NCBI RefSeq assembly: GCF_042676605.1 | Contig: NZ_JBHTHQ010000011.1 | Span: forward strand, 29,109 to 93,108 | Direction of reading: 5' to 3' | Source of the DNA: Alloscardovia venturai | GTDB lineage: Bacteria; Actinomycetota; Actinomycetes; Actinomycetales; Bifidobacteriaceae | DNA: 64,000 nucleotides | Shown: positions 54,874 to 63,023 of the stretch, piece by piece | Numbering within the stretch: the first letter of the stretch is position 1 | Layout of the letters: the number at the start of each line of letters is the position of its first letter | The notes under the pieces: generated by a model | The model's database searches: none | Told to the model about the DNA's origin: nothing | What the model saw: only the letters and a program-made list of their open reading frames with translations | Program-made: the position numbers and the translations under genes

Positions 54874-57261
54874 TTACTGCGCGTCATCCCACCATTCGCG
54901 GACTGTGCCGTCCTTCAATGTGACATGACCAGTCTCGCCTGCCATATGCTTGACACGGTGGGCAATCTCTTCATGACGACCATGAGCCATTGGGCGCTGA
55001 ACAGGATTTCCAAGGTATCCGCAGGTGCGCTTTGTGACGTTGCACTTATTAGGATCGCTATTGCCACACTCTGGGCACTTGAAACCAGTCTCTGTCGGCT
55101 CGAAATCACCTTCGAAACCACACTCGAAGCAGTGATCAATTGGTGTATTTGTACCTAAGTAACCGATGCCTATCTCATGCGCGTAGTCCCATACAGCTTC
55201 AAGTGCCTTAGGATTGGACTGAAGGCTTGGGAACTCGCAATAGTTGATGAATCCGCCGTTAGCGAGGTATGGGAAATCGCGCTCGTAGGAGAGCTTTTCC
55301 ATAGGCGTTGGGCGGAGCCATACTGGGTAGTGGAAAGAGTTGGTATAGAAGTCGTGGTCTGTCACGCCATCGACAACGCCGAACTGTTCCTTATCCAAAC
55401 GTGCGAAACGATCAGTCAAAGACTCAGCAGGAGTGGAGTATACAGAGTAGTGGTAGCCTTCAGCCTTATCCCACTGCACACACAAGTCGTGCATACGGCG
55501 GACGATTTCGAGAGCAAACTCTTTGCCATCCTCATCCCATGAATGGTCTTTCATCCAATCTTTACCATAGAACATGGCGACTGTCTCGTAGAGACCAATG
55601 TAGCCAAGGGATACAGTAGCGCGTGAATTGTTAAAGAGCTGATCTACATTATCGCCAGGCTTCAAGCGGCCAAATGCGCCATACATGAAGAGAGTAGGGG
55701 CGTTGATAGGAGTAGCTTCCTTGCAACGCTTGATACGGAACTGCAAAGCCTCATGTGCTACTTCCATACGCTGATCGAAGAGTTTCCAGAAACGTTCCTT
55801 TTTGCCATGAGATTCAAGAGCAATACGCGGAATATTGACGGTTACTACACCAAGGTTGAGACGTGAGTCTGCCACATCTTCGCCAGTGTTTGGATCGGTC
55901 CACCCATTGAGGAAGGAGCGGCACCCCATAGGCGCCTTAAAGGAACCAGTAATCTTTACAATGTTTTCGTAGAAGACGACATCAGGATACATGCGCTTCG
56001 TAGCACACTCAAGAGCGAGCTGCTTCATATCGTAGTTAGGTTCACCCTCTTTAGCGTTGACACCGTTCTTAACAGTGAAAACAAGCTTAGGGAAGATAGC
56101 GGTATGACGGTCCTTACCCAAACCACGGATACGAATCAAAAGAATAGCGCGCTGAATTTCGCGTGCAAACCAATCCTGCCCAAGTCCAAATCCAACGGTT
56201 ACAAATGGAGTCTGACCGTTGCTAATGCGGTTCGAGTTAATCTGATACTCCATGGTCTGCATCGCATCGTAGATGTTCTTGCGAGTGAGAATCTTTGCGT
56301 AAACTTCACGTACCTTTTCCAGCTCATCAATATCGTCGTGGAATGGGGTATCCATAGGGAGTGGTTCACGATTCTCGAAGTGCAACCAAGCTGCTTCACG
56401 TTCCTTAAATGCTGAAATAGCACGCTGAGCTACATCGATAGGCTCACCGTCCGGGAAGATAGTACGAGCCATCTCGAGGTTCTTGTCATAATCAAGCCGA
56501 GCATAACGTGCAAGCATCTCGTCTGCACGGTTCACTGTCTGACCACCGTACTGAGATCCAGCGATGTCCTTGATAATCTGGGTAATCTGAGTTGCAGCGG
56601 TGCCAATGGACTTAGGTGAGTCCATCATCGCGTTACCGAGCTCAAAGCCTTGGGCAAGCATGTTGCCAAAATCTGGCAACGAGCAGTTTGTCATAGGAGT
56701 GAATGGACTGTAATCCGCATCATGGAAGTGAATATCGCCCTTAATATGAGCATTTGCAACTTCGGGAGGGAGCATACTCATCGCGCTCGCCTTAGAAACT
56801 GTGCCTGCAAGAAGGTCGCGTTGTGTGGCGTAAACGTTCGCATCTTTGTTTGCGTTCTCATTCATGATGGTTTCATCACGGTTGACAAACTTCTTGATAG
56901 CCTCGTTGATATCACTCGCCTTAGCGCGTGCAATGTCCTTGTTTAAACGCCATGATGTGTATGCTTCAGCAATATCGTAGAGGTGATTATTAATGAGCGT
57001 GTGCTCGACAGCGTTCTGGATATCGTCGATGCGTACGTTTCCGTTGTAGCGACCAGTAATAGCGCTTTCTACGTAAGAAGTCATCTCGTCGATGTGGCGC
57101 TCGTTGACGGAGTCAATCTCTTCGCCCACAGCTTTAAAAGCAGCTTCCATAGCATGCTTGATGTTCATTCTGTCGAATGGAACGATACGGCCGTCACGCT
57201 TCTCTACCCTAATCTCTGTAGAAGTTACCGGTGCTTCGGCTAATGCAGTTGTAGGTGTCAT
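54874..57261 (-). CDS. nrdD: anaerobic (class III) ribonucleoside-triphosphate reductase
   Basis: A 795-residue glycyl-radical enzyme that makes dNTPs without oxygen. An ATP-cone occupies the first 90 residues (VEKRDGRIVPFDRMNIKHAMEAAF). The catalytic barrel contains GCRSFLNGW and LNLGVVTVNIPRIAL. A C-terminal zinc site has two CxxC pairs (CFECG, CPECG), and the glycyl radical loop is TCGYLGNP near residue 770. The ATG at 57261 was chosen because the longer frame adds a basic stretch unlike the family. Its promoter region carries paired NrdR-type boxes and DnaA-box-like sites. nrdG follows downstream. Confidence 0.94.
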   Translation of the reverse strand: MTPTTALAEAPVTSTEIRVEKRDGRIVPFDRMNIKHAMEAAFKAVGEEIDSVNERHIDEMTSYVESAITGRYNGNVRIDDIQNAVEHTLINNHLYDIAEAYTSWRLNKDIARAKASDINEAIKKFVNRDETIMNENANKDANVYATQRDLLAGTVSKASAMSMLPPEVANAHIKGDIHFHDADYSPFTPMTNCSLPDFGNMLAQGFELGNAMMDSPKSIGTAATQITQIIKDIAGSQYGGQTVNRADEMLARYARLDYDKNLEMARTIFPDGEPIDVAQRAISAFKEREAAWLHFENREPLPMDTPFHDDIDELEKVREVYAKILTRKNIYDAMQTMEYQINSNRISNGQTPFVTVGFGLGQDWFAREIQRAILLIRIRGLGKDRHTAIFPKLVFTVKNGVNAKEGEPNYDMKQLALECATKRMYPDVVFYENIVKITGSFKAPMGCRSFLNGWTDPNTGEDVADSRLNLGVVTVNIPRIALESHGKKERFWKLFDQRMEVAHEALQFRIKRCKEATPINAPTLFMYGAFGRLKPGDNVDQLFNNSRATVSLGYIGLYETVAMFYGKDWMKDHSWDEDGKEFALEIVRRMHDLCVQWDKAEGYHYSVYSTPAESLTDRFARLDKEQFGVVDGVTDHDFYTNSFHYPVWLRPTPMEKLSYERDFPYLANGGFINYCEFPSLQSNPKALEAVWDYAHEIGIGYLGTNTPIDHCFECGFEGDFEPTETGFKCPECGNSDPNKCNVTKRTCGYLGNPVQRPMAHGRHEEIAHRVKHMAGETGHVTLKDGTVREWWDDAQ

Positions 57262-57347
57262 GTTCTGTCGCTTTCGTCTGTCACGGATGCGCTGCACGAA
57301 TGTACGTGTTGCGCGACTGATATATATTTCTAGTAGCACCGTAAGAC

Positions 57348-57390
57348 CTAAATATTGATGTAAAAATTTAATGAAATACTATATATAGTG
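57348..57390 (-). promoter_or_regulatory. paired NrdR-box-like sites upstream of nrdD
   Basis: CTAAATATTGATG (57348-57360) and CTATATATAGTGG (57379-57391) resemble the NrdR box, and their starts are 31 bp apart, the usual NrdR pair spacing. An identical CTAAATATTGATG recurs at 57489-57501. NrdR would repress nrdD when ATP/dATP is plentiful. Confidence 0.6.
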
Positions 57391-57411
57391 GTTGAGAGTG
57401 GTGTGGGTAAA

Positions 57412-57490
57412 TGTGGATAACTTTATAGTTTGGCTCAATTTGCGGTGTGTTGTTGGGGATAAAAAATCGAGATTATGATGGTTATCCACT
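57412..57490. promoter_or_regulatory. cluster of DnaA-box-like sites upstream of nrdD
   Basis: TGTGGATAA (57412-57420) is the complement of a perfect DnaA box TTATCCACA. TTATCCACT (57482-57490) has one mismatch and the opposite orientation. GGGGATAA near 57455 is a third partial match. The surrounding DNA is AT-rich. Confidence 0.5.
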
Positions 57491-57501
57491 AAATATTGAT
57501 G

Positions 57502-57735
57502 AGTGCTGCGACACACGTGTGATGTACTTAACATAAAGATTTAAATGTCTCACTTGTCGGTTACGTCGTCCAATTACCCTTGATATTTCAAGGGTTTTAA
57601 GTACTTTTATAGTAAAATACAAGAAAGCCACGTCTGAGTTTGGTAGACGTGGCTTCGAGCTTTGCAGAGAACTTTAAGGGAACTCTTTTTGTGAAAACCT
57701 CCAATTTAAGAAATAATATGAAGATTTTCATGGGT
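57502..57735. other. gap between the nrdD promoter and the nitroreductase
   Basis: Together with the nrdD promoter this is a 474-base non-coding region. It holds the dyad CCCTTGA/TCAAGGG at 57578-57595 followed by TTTTAA, and the terminator hairpin AAGCCACGTCT (57625-57635)/AGACGTGGCTT (57645-57655), which on the minus strand runs into TTTCTTGTATTTT and probably ends the nitroreductase transcript. No ORF is supported. Confidence 0.6.
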
Positions 57736-58362
57736 TTATCGAAAGTCTGTAATGTTTTCTGCTGGGATTCGTGGGGAAGTATGAGGCTCTTCGGCTGCTT
57801 TTCCGATAGTCATCATAAGTGCAGAAGAGTAGCGTTGAGGGTCGATGCCTAGTACTTCTGGCATCTTTGCCCAGTCGAAACCGGTCATAGGGTTAGTGTC
57901 GTAGCCATGCTCGCGCGCGACGGTCATGAGCTGCATCGCTACGAGTCCGGTATCTACTCGGGAGATGTAAGCCATGCGTTCAGCTGGTATAGGGTCTATA
58001 ACATTGTGAATGTAGGAAGTTACCTGTTGAGCTACTTCTTGTGGCATGTGCCCCTCAGTGACAGCCTGTTCATAGATGGAATCGGTGTGCTGAGCTGCTT
58101 CGAGATCATTGAAAATGAAGATGGTTGCAGATGCGGTATCGGTCTTTTGGGCATTGAGCTGGACATAGTCGTGAATCTTCGCCTTGCCTTCGTCGGTGTC
58201 TACGACTACGAATTTCCATGGCTGAAGGTTAAAAGCTGATGGTGCTGTGACTGCTTCGTTAAGCATGTCAAGTATCTCTTCGCGGGAAATTTTTACTTGT
58301 GGGTCATACTTTTTGACACTGTGACGTTCAAGTACGTTATGGTGAAAATCATTGTTAAACAT
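57736..58362 (-). CDS. nitroreductase family flavoprotein
   Basis: A 208-residue FMN-dependent NAD(P)H oxidoreductase. Near the N-terminus it has RHSVKKYDPQVKISREEILDML and APSAFNLQPWKFVVV, the FMN-binding half of the family, and the C-terminal NPMTGFDWAKMPEVLGI and MMTIGKAAE are usual. It reduces quinones or nitro compounds; the natural substrate is not known. A terminator-like hairpin follows at 57625. Confidence 0.88.
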   Translation of the reverse strand: MFNNDFHHNVLERHSVKKYDPQVKISREEILDMLNEAVTAPSAFNLQPWKFVVVDTDEGKAKIHDYVQLNAQKTDTASATIFIFNDLEAAQHTDSIYEQAVTEGHMPQEVAQQVTSYIHNVIDPIPAERMAYISRVDTGLVAMQLMTVAREHGYDTNPMTGFDWAKMPEVLGIDPQRYSSALMMTIGKAAEEPHTSPRIPAENITDFR

Positions 58363-58453
58363 AATGTCTACAATACTTGTCGTATTCTGCCAGAGAGGTA
58401 AGAATAGCGCATGGCATAATTTATGTTTAAGACGGGAATGGTGTAAATGTAAA

Positions 58454-58486
58454 AGAGTGTAGTCGGAAAATCCCCAACTACACTCT
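58454..58486. terminator. hairpin between the MFS transporter and the nitroreductase
   Basis: AGAGTGTAGT (58454-58463) pairs with ACTACACTCT (58477-58486), downstream of the MFS stop. A perfect 18-bp dyad, GCGTTCTTTAAAGAACGC, lies nearer the gene at 58502-58519. Confidence 0.6.
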
Positions 58487-58550
58487 AGCGTTATAACTTT
58501 TGCGTTCTTTAAAGAACGCTCTGCATGTGAGTATTTATTACAAGGAGTTT

Positions 58551-59939
58551 TTACAACCCTGCCTCAAACGCAAGTTCTTCATTATAGTTCACATCCTTTG
58601 TTTCCTTAGACATGTAAAGGGAAATCAAAGTGAGAATAGCGGCAACTGCAAGATAAACGCCAACCATCCAAGTTGATCCGCCTGCAGCCTTCCACAAAGC
58701 AACTGCAATAATTGGTGCCAATGCTGCTCCAAGGATGGAGGAGACGTTGTAAGCAATAGCAGAGCCGGTGTAGCGCACATTCGTAGGGAACATCTCAGGG
58801 AGGAAAGCACCCATTGGGCCAAAGGTAATGCCCATAAGGATGAAACCTACGATGAGGAATACTTCTACAAGCCAAGGCATAGCAGAAGTACCATGCTGGA
58901 AGTCAAGAAATACTGGGAAAAGCAGGCCGAAAATGGCGATAGCATAAGTGACCCAAATCAGAAGTTTTCTGCGGCCAATCTTATCGGCCCATGGGCCTGC
59001 TACGAGTGTGAAAATGCCAAAGAAGACCACTCCGACAATCTGCATAAGGACAAATTGGGTATATGGAATTCCAAGACCCATCTTTTCTTTAGTAGCGGTT
59101 CCGAAAGAGAGAACCCATGTGGTGGTCAGGTAGAAGAGCACGTAAGTAGCGAGCATAGCAAAGGTGCCGAGTACGACTTCCTTGAAATGGAAACGGAAGG
59201 TGTCGGCGAGAGGAGACTTTACGACCTTGTCTTGCTCGACAGCGCGCTTGAAGGTCTCAGACTCGTTTAAGCGCACGCGCACCCACATGCCGATAGCAAC
59301 CATAATTGCTGAGAACCAGAATGGGATACGCCATCCCCATGCGAGGAATGCTTCCGACTGAAGTACAGCACTCGTTGGGTGAGGTAGAGCGAAGTTAATG
59401 ATAAGGAACAAGCCATTTGCCACGATGAAGCCGATAGGTGCACCAAGCTGTGGGAATGTGCCGTAGAGTGCGCGCTTATTTTCTGGAGCATTTTCGGTGG
59501 CGACCAAAGCTGCGCCAGACCATTCGCCACCGAGGGCAAAACCTTGGGTGAGGCGAAGGATGAGAAGGAAGAAAGGTGCCCAAAGACCGATGGTCTGGTA
59601 GGTAGGCAAGAAGCCGATGATAAAAGTGGCAATACCCATGGTGAGCAGGGAAATGACCAAAGTGGTCTTACGTCCTAAGCGGTCGCCCAAATGCCCGAAG
59701 AAGATAGCGCCAAGTGGGCGAGCTACCATTGCGGCGCCAAAAACAGCGAAGGATGATAGCAAGCTTACGGTGTCGTTTCCTTTAGGGAAGAAGAGCTGAG
59801 GAAATACCAAAGCTGCAGCCGTAGCGTATACATAAAAATCATAAAACTCGATGGTTGTGCCCACGAGTGAAGCAGCAATCACTTGGGCAGGTGTATTAAT
59901 GCCTGACTTTTTTGCTGCAGAAGAAGTCGACGTAGTCAC
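58551..59939 (-). CDS. MHS-family metabolite:proton symporter (MFS)
   Basis: A 462-residue, twelve-helix transporter. GTTIEFYDFYVYATAAALVFPQLFFP near residue 25, FGHLGDRLGRKTTL, and QGFALGGEWSGAALVATENAP are signatures of the ShiA/ProP/KgtP (MHS) group that moves small acids or osmolytes with protons. Substrate unknown. GTG 59939 with AAAGGA 7 bases upstream was chosen; the frame extends to 59981, but the extra residues are basic and lack a ribosome site. Confidence 0.85.
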   Translation of the reverse strand: MTTSTSSAAKKSGINTPAQVIAASLVGTTIEFYDFYVYATAAALVFPQLFFPKGNDTVSLLSSFAVFGAAMVARPLGAIFFGHLGDRLGRKTTLVISLLTMGIATFIIGFLPTYQTIGLWAPFFLLILRLTQGFALGGEWSGAALVATENAPENKRALYGTFPQLGAPIGFIVANGLFLIINFALPHPTSAVLQSEAFLAWGWRIPFWFSAIMVAIGMWVRVRLNESETFKRAVEQDKVVKSPLADTFRFHFKEVVLGTFAMLATYVLFYLTTTWVLSFGTATKEKMGLGIPYTQFVLMQIVGVVFFGIFTLVAGPWADKIGRRKLLIWVTYAIAIFGLLFPVFLDFQHGTSAMPWLVEVFLIVGFILMGITFGPMGAFLPEMFPTNVRYTGSAIAYNVSSILGAALAPIIAVALWKAAGGSTWMVGVYLAVAAILTLISLYMSKETKDVNYNEELAFEAGL

Positions 59940-60280
59940 GAGTCGATCCTTTCTTCTCAATCTCTGTCTTAATTTATGCACAATTGGTGCGTATGGTTGT
60001 CTACCTGTGCAGACTGTGCATGCTTAAATCATTAAAGGCAGCTAAGATGTTTTGCATCGTTGCTGCCTTTGAGTAGTGATAATGATTATGCTCGTAAGGA
60101 AGAAATGTTGCTTAGAAAGCTCATAATGCGAGAAAATTGAGTTTTGTGGGGTGATATGAGGTGCGATGTGTGGTCGCAATATGTGTGGTCACACATGGTC
60201 GCGTATAGAAGCTCACGACACGCGTGCTTGACAATACGTGTAATACAAGTAAGCTAGATAAAGCTTGTTTATCAAGCCGA
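59940..60280. other. 341-base gap upstream of the initiator tRNA
   Basis: The gap holds a hairpin AAAGGCAGC (60034-60042)/GCTGCCTTT (60062-60070), a dyad ATGTGTG-N2-CACACAT at 60181-60196, and TTGACA at 60228-60233 with TAAGCT 16 bases later (60250-60255), the likely tRNA promoter. No ORF is supported. Confidence 0.55.
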
Positions 60281-60354
60281 CGCGGGGTGGAGCAGCTCGG
60301 TAGCTCGCTGGGCTCATAACCCAGAGGTCCATGGTTCAAATCCATGCCCCGCTA
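60281..60354 (+). tRNA. initiator tRNA-fMet (anticodon CAU)
   Basis: It has the initiator hallmarks: an unpaired 1:72 position (C opposite T), the three G-C pairs GGG/CCC next to the anticodon loop CTCATAA, and the T arm ATGGTTCAAATCCAT. The bases after the discriminator are CGA, not CCA. The 3' half overlaps the XRE gene on the other strand. Confidence 0.93.
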
Positions 60355-60357
60355 CGA
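60314..60357. mobile_element. probable attachment site at the 3' end of tRNA-fMet
   Basis: The tRNA 3' half overlaps the XRE gene, and an integrase gene follows 370 bases on. tRNA 3' ends are the usual targets of tyrosine recombinases. The core and its far copy cannot be defined because the element extends past the window. Confidence 0.5.
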
Positions 60358-60559
60358 ATAGGGTCGTAGGTTCTACTTTTAAGAATTCTGCGGCCTTTTC
60401 TATTTCCGGAACACGCCATGGAGTGGCTTCATTTAATCTCATATTGACCGACGGTCGTGTCATATCTAATACTTCCGCCAATTCATTTTGCGTACGCCTT
60501 TGACCCGCCAAAAGCATACGAATATTCATTGTCACAATCTGATTCAATGTCAAATCCAT
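60314..60559 (-). CDS. XRE-type regulator whose C-terminus is encoded by tRNA sequence
   Basis: An 81-residue protein with an XRE/Cro helix-turn-helix: RRTQNELAEVLDMTRPSVNMRL and an RVPEIEKAAEFLKV helix. The last 13 residues (AGHGFEPWTSGL region) are read from the antisense of the tRNA-fMet 3' half, including the T arm. This is what is expected when an element inserts at a tRNA end and its first gene runs across the attachment site. The frame is complete and probably the element's regulator, next to a recombinase divergently transcribed. Confidence 0.75.
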   Translation of the reverse strand: MDLTLNQIVTMNIRMLLAGQRRTQNELAEVLDMTRPSVNMRLNEATPWRVPEIEKAAEFLKVEPTTLFVAGHGFEPWTSGL

Positions 60560-60725
60560 TATTATTCATCTTTCTTTCCTAAAACCAACTAGCCTTTTCA
60601 TCCTATCGGTTAGTTACATTTATAGTATATCACATATTATGTATTTGTAAAAAAAAACGGACTTGAAACTGTGTAGCGGAACAAGACGTAAAATCTTTTC
60701 GCTACGTATTCTAGTCTATGTTTTT

Positions 60726-61559
60726 ATGGTAAAAATCAAAAGAAAACTACTCCCTAATAGTTGGGAAACATATGTTACACATTGGCTGGAATACCTTGAA
60801 GCAAGTGGATATACAGAAGATACGATTAGATGCCGCTACTACAAAATCAGTCGGCTTGCGCGCCTACTTAATCAGCCACCAGAAGATATTACAGGACAAC
60901 AACTTGTTGAGCTTTTTGCACACCAAGACTGGAAACGAGAAACGCGCAAAGGTTATTCTTCAACAATACGCTCGTTTTACTCATACATGATTGAAGAAGA
61001 AATTATTGATGTCAATCCAACAGTAAAGTTACCTAAAATTCGTAAAGAATACGCAATACCTCATCCATGTCCTGATTACATCATTCGTGGCGCTTTAGCC
61101 CAAGTTAGAGGTAACAAGGAGTATGAAGCCATGCTCAGGCTCGGAGCAGAATGTGGATTACGACGTAGTGAGATAGCACAAGTATCTTCATCCGATATTA
61201 TGATGCTTAATACTCATCCCCAGCTTCTTGTACACGGTAAAGGACGCAAAGAACGCACTGTCCCCATCGCGCCAGATCTCGCACAAATCATCGCCAACCA
61301 GCATGGATACATGTTTTCTGGCAGATGGACCGGTCACGTCGAAGCATCCTATATTGCGCATCACATCTCTCAGCTTCTTGGTAACGGATACTCCACACAT
61401 AGTCTCAGACATCGATATGCCACTAAGGCATATGAAAGTACACACGACCTTCTCTTAGTATCTAAACTCCTTGGCCACGCTAGTGTAGAAACCACTCAAA
61501 TATATATCAGTCTCACATTCCCTGATAGCAGTGCCATTACAGAAGCTGTTCGCCTCTAA
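60726..61559 (+). CDS. tyrosine recombinase (phage/ICE integrase type)
   Basis: A 277-residue recombinase. An N-terminal SAM-like core-binding domain of about 90 residues is followed by the catalytic domain with Arg in CGLRRSE, Lys in GKGRKERTVP, HSLRHRY (HxxR), LLGHASVETTQIYI (His and the nucleophilic Tyr). The RKHRHY set is complete, so it should be active. No strong ribosome site is present; ATG 60726 (MVKIKRKLL) is chosen over TTG 60663 on the basis of the N-terminus. It is small for an ICE integrase and more like XerC/D or island integrases. Confidence 0.88.
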   Translation: MVKIKRKLLPNSWETYVTHWLEYLEASGYTEDTIRCRYYKISRLARLLNQPPEDITGQQLVELFAHQDWKRETRKGYSSTIRSFYSYMIEEEIIDVNPTVKLPKIRKEYAIPHPCPDYIIRGALAQVRGNKEYEAMLRLGAECGLRRSEIAQVSSSDIMMLNTHPQLLVHGKGRKERTVPIAPDLAQIIANQHGYMFSGRWTGHVEASYIAHHISQLLGNGYSTHSLRHRYATKAYESTHDLLLVSKLLGHASVETTQIYISLTFPDSSAITEAVRL

Positions 61560-61772
61560 AACAAGACAATTTGAGGGGAACACACGAGCATATTGACTTT
61601 ATATCAAAAAGTTGTCAATCGCATTCTCACTACTATGTATAAAGCAAAAGTCATCGAGATTAGGAAAGAAAAATTAGAATGACACTAAGTATGTATATAT
61701 CTTTCACCTGAATATTTACGAATCAAATAAAACTGTATAGTAAAAACATAGATAGAAAGACGAAGGATAATT

Positions 61773-62837
61773 ATGGCTAATATGGATAAAAATCAGATTA
61801 TTAAACAAGAAACCGAGATTACGAGACTAGATGCTATTTCTGGTCACGGTGACCAGAAGCCAGACAAGAAGAACCGTAAGAAGATTATTCTCATTGTTAC
61901 AACGGTTGTAGTGGTTGTGGCTTTGCTGGTTTCTGGCATGCTGGGTGTGAAGTCTTTACGCGATTCCAAGACTCAAGCGTGTATCCAGGCAAACAGCGCG
62001 TACTCTAAAGCGTGGGCACAGTATGGAAAGATTAAGAAGCTGGCTGATGAAACTGCCAAAACTGTGACAGCAGTTGAGCAGGTTGCAAACGCTAAGACCT
62101 ACACCACATTCGCTGCTGAATATGGTAAGGCTAAGAAAATACGCAAGGCGCAGTCTTTGAATTGCGCTATCACCTACACTCAGGTTTTCAACGCAAGCAC
62201 GTCTAGTCTTGATAAGGTTACTGTCCAGCTTAATAAGACCACTAAGGCTCTGAAAAACTCAGCAGTTAATGTTATCAAGTCGAAGAATGTGAAAGACCTT
62301 GAAAACACTAAAAACGCAGTCAAGGCGAAGCTTGATGAAATGAATAATCTGCTGAACTCGTCAAACGGTAATGTGGCCGACAATGCTACTCGTGATAACC
62401 TGCAAAACCAGATTAACGCTGTAACTGCCGCATTGAATGATAAGAAAGCTACTGTGGAGTCGTTGAATAAGGTTCTTGAGCCAGTCCAGGGCGCTATTGA
62501 TGGTGTGAATGCGAGCGTGGCAGCGAAGCAGCAGGCAGACGCTGCCGCAGCGGCCGCGGCAGCGGCGCAAGCAGCTCCGCAGGCTCGTTCCCAGTCTGCG
62601 GCTCGTACTAGCTCGGGAGCTCCTCGTTCAAGTACTCGTGGTGGGTCTTCTTATAGTGCGCCAGCACAGAATAAGAATTCGGGTGCGGTCGACTGGGATA
62701 AGTACCTTGCTGACGGGAAAGCATATAATGAATCACATAGAACGCCTAATCAATGTCGATATATCTACCGCTGTGGTACTGGGTGGAATACCGATGGAAC
62801 ACCAGATGGTGACGGTGATGTAACTAATAGCAAATAG
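61773..62837 (+). CDS. membrane-anchored coiled-coil surface protein
   Basis: A 354-residue protein. A basic N-terminal cytoplasmic stretch (KPDKKNRKK) leads to one transmembrane helix (about 37-60), then long helical coiled coil with Lys/Asn/Thr repeats (about 65-250), an Ala-rich block (about 250-268), a Ser/Arg linker, and a C-terminal CRYIYRCGTGW pair of Cys. It resembles the proteins annotated in bifidobacteria as colicin-transporter-like; no transport role is supported. GAAGGA lies 7 bases before the ATG. It is cargo of the putative element. Confidence 0.7.
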   Translation: MANMDKNQIIKQETEITRLDAISGHGDQKPDKKNRKKIILIVTTVVVVVALLVSGMLGVKSLRDSKTQACIQANSAYSKAWAQYGKIKKLADETAKTVTAVEQVANAKTYTTFAAEYGKAKKIRKAQSLNCAITYTQVFNASTSSLDKVTVQLNKTTKALKNSAVNVIKSKNVKDLENTKNAVKAKLDEMNNLLNSSNGNVADNATRDNLQNQINAVTAALNDKKATVESLNKVLEPVQGAIDGVNASVAAKQQADAAAAAAAAAQAAPQARSQSAARTSSGAPRSSTRGGSSYSAPAQNKNSGAVDWDKYLADGKAYNESHRTPNQCRYIYRCGTGWNTDGTPDGDGDVTNSK

Positions 62838-62869
62838 TTTCCATCTTTACTCATTTTCCCTTTACATAG

Positions 62870-62907
62870 TGGTTGGTTTTAGACGACTTCTAAAACCAAC
62901 CATTTTT
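62870..62907 (+). terminator. terminator after the coiled-coil protein gene
   Basis: TGGTTGGTTTTAGA (62870-62883) pairs perfectly over 14 bp with 62889-62902, followed by five T residues. Confidence 0.85.
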
Positions 62908-63023
62908 ATCAATACCAAATTTTTATTGATATAAAATAAAATTTTTTCATTTTCTCATTACTGAATGTGAAACTTTTTGGTTTCGCATTTCATAATAAGC
63001 AATTTGAAAAAAGGGAGACTTTT

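Noticed and set aside
57412..57490. A replication origin at the DnaA-box cluster
   Set aside because: No dnaA, dnaN or similar genes lie near, and only one box is perfect. A regulatory role for nrdD is more likely.
60121..60345. A 74-codon minus-strand frame overlapping the tRNA-fMet gene
   Set aside because: The translation begins MDLNHGPLGYEPSEL, a well-known artefact of translating tRNA genes backwards.
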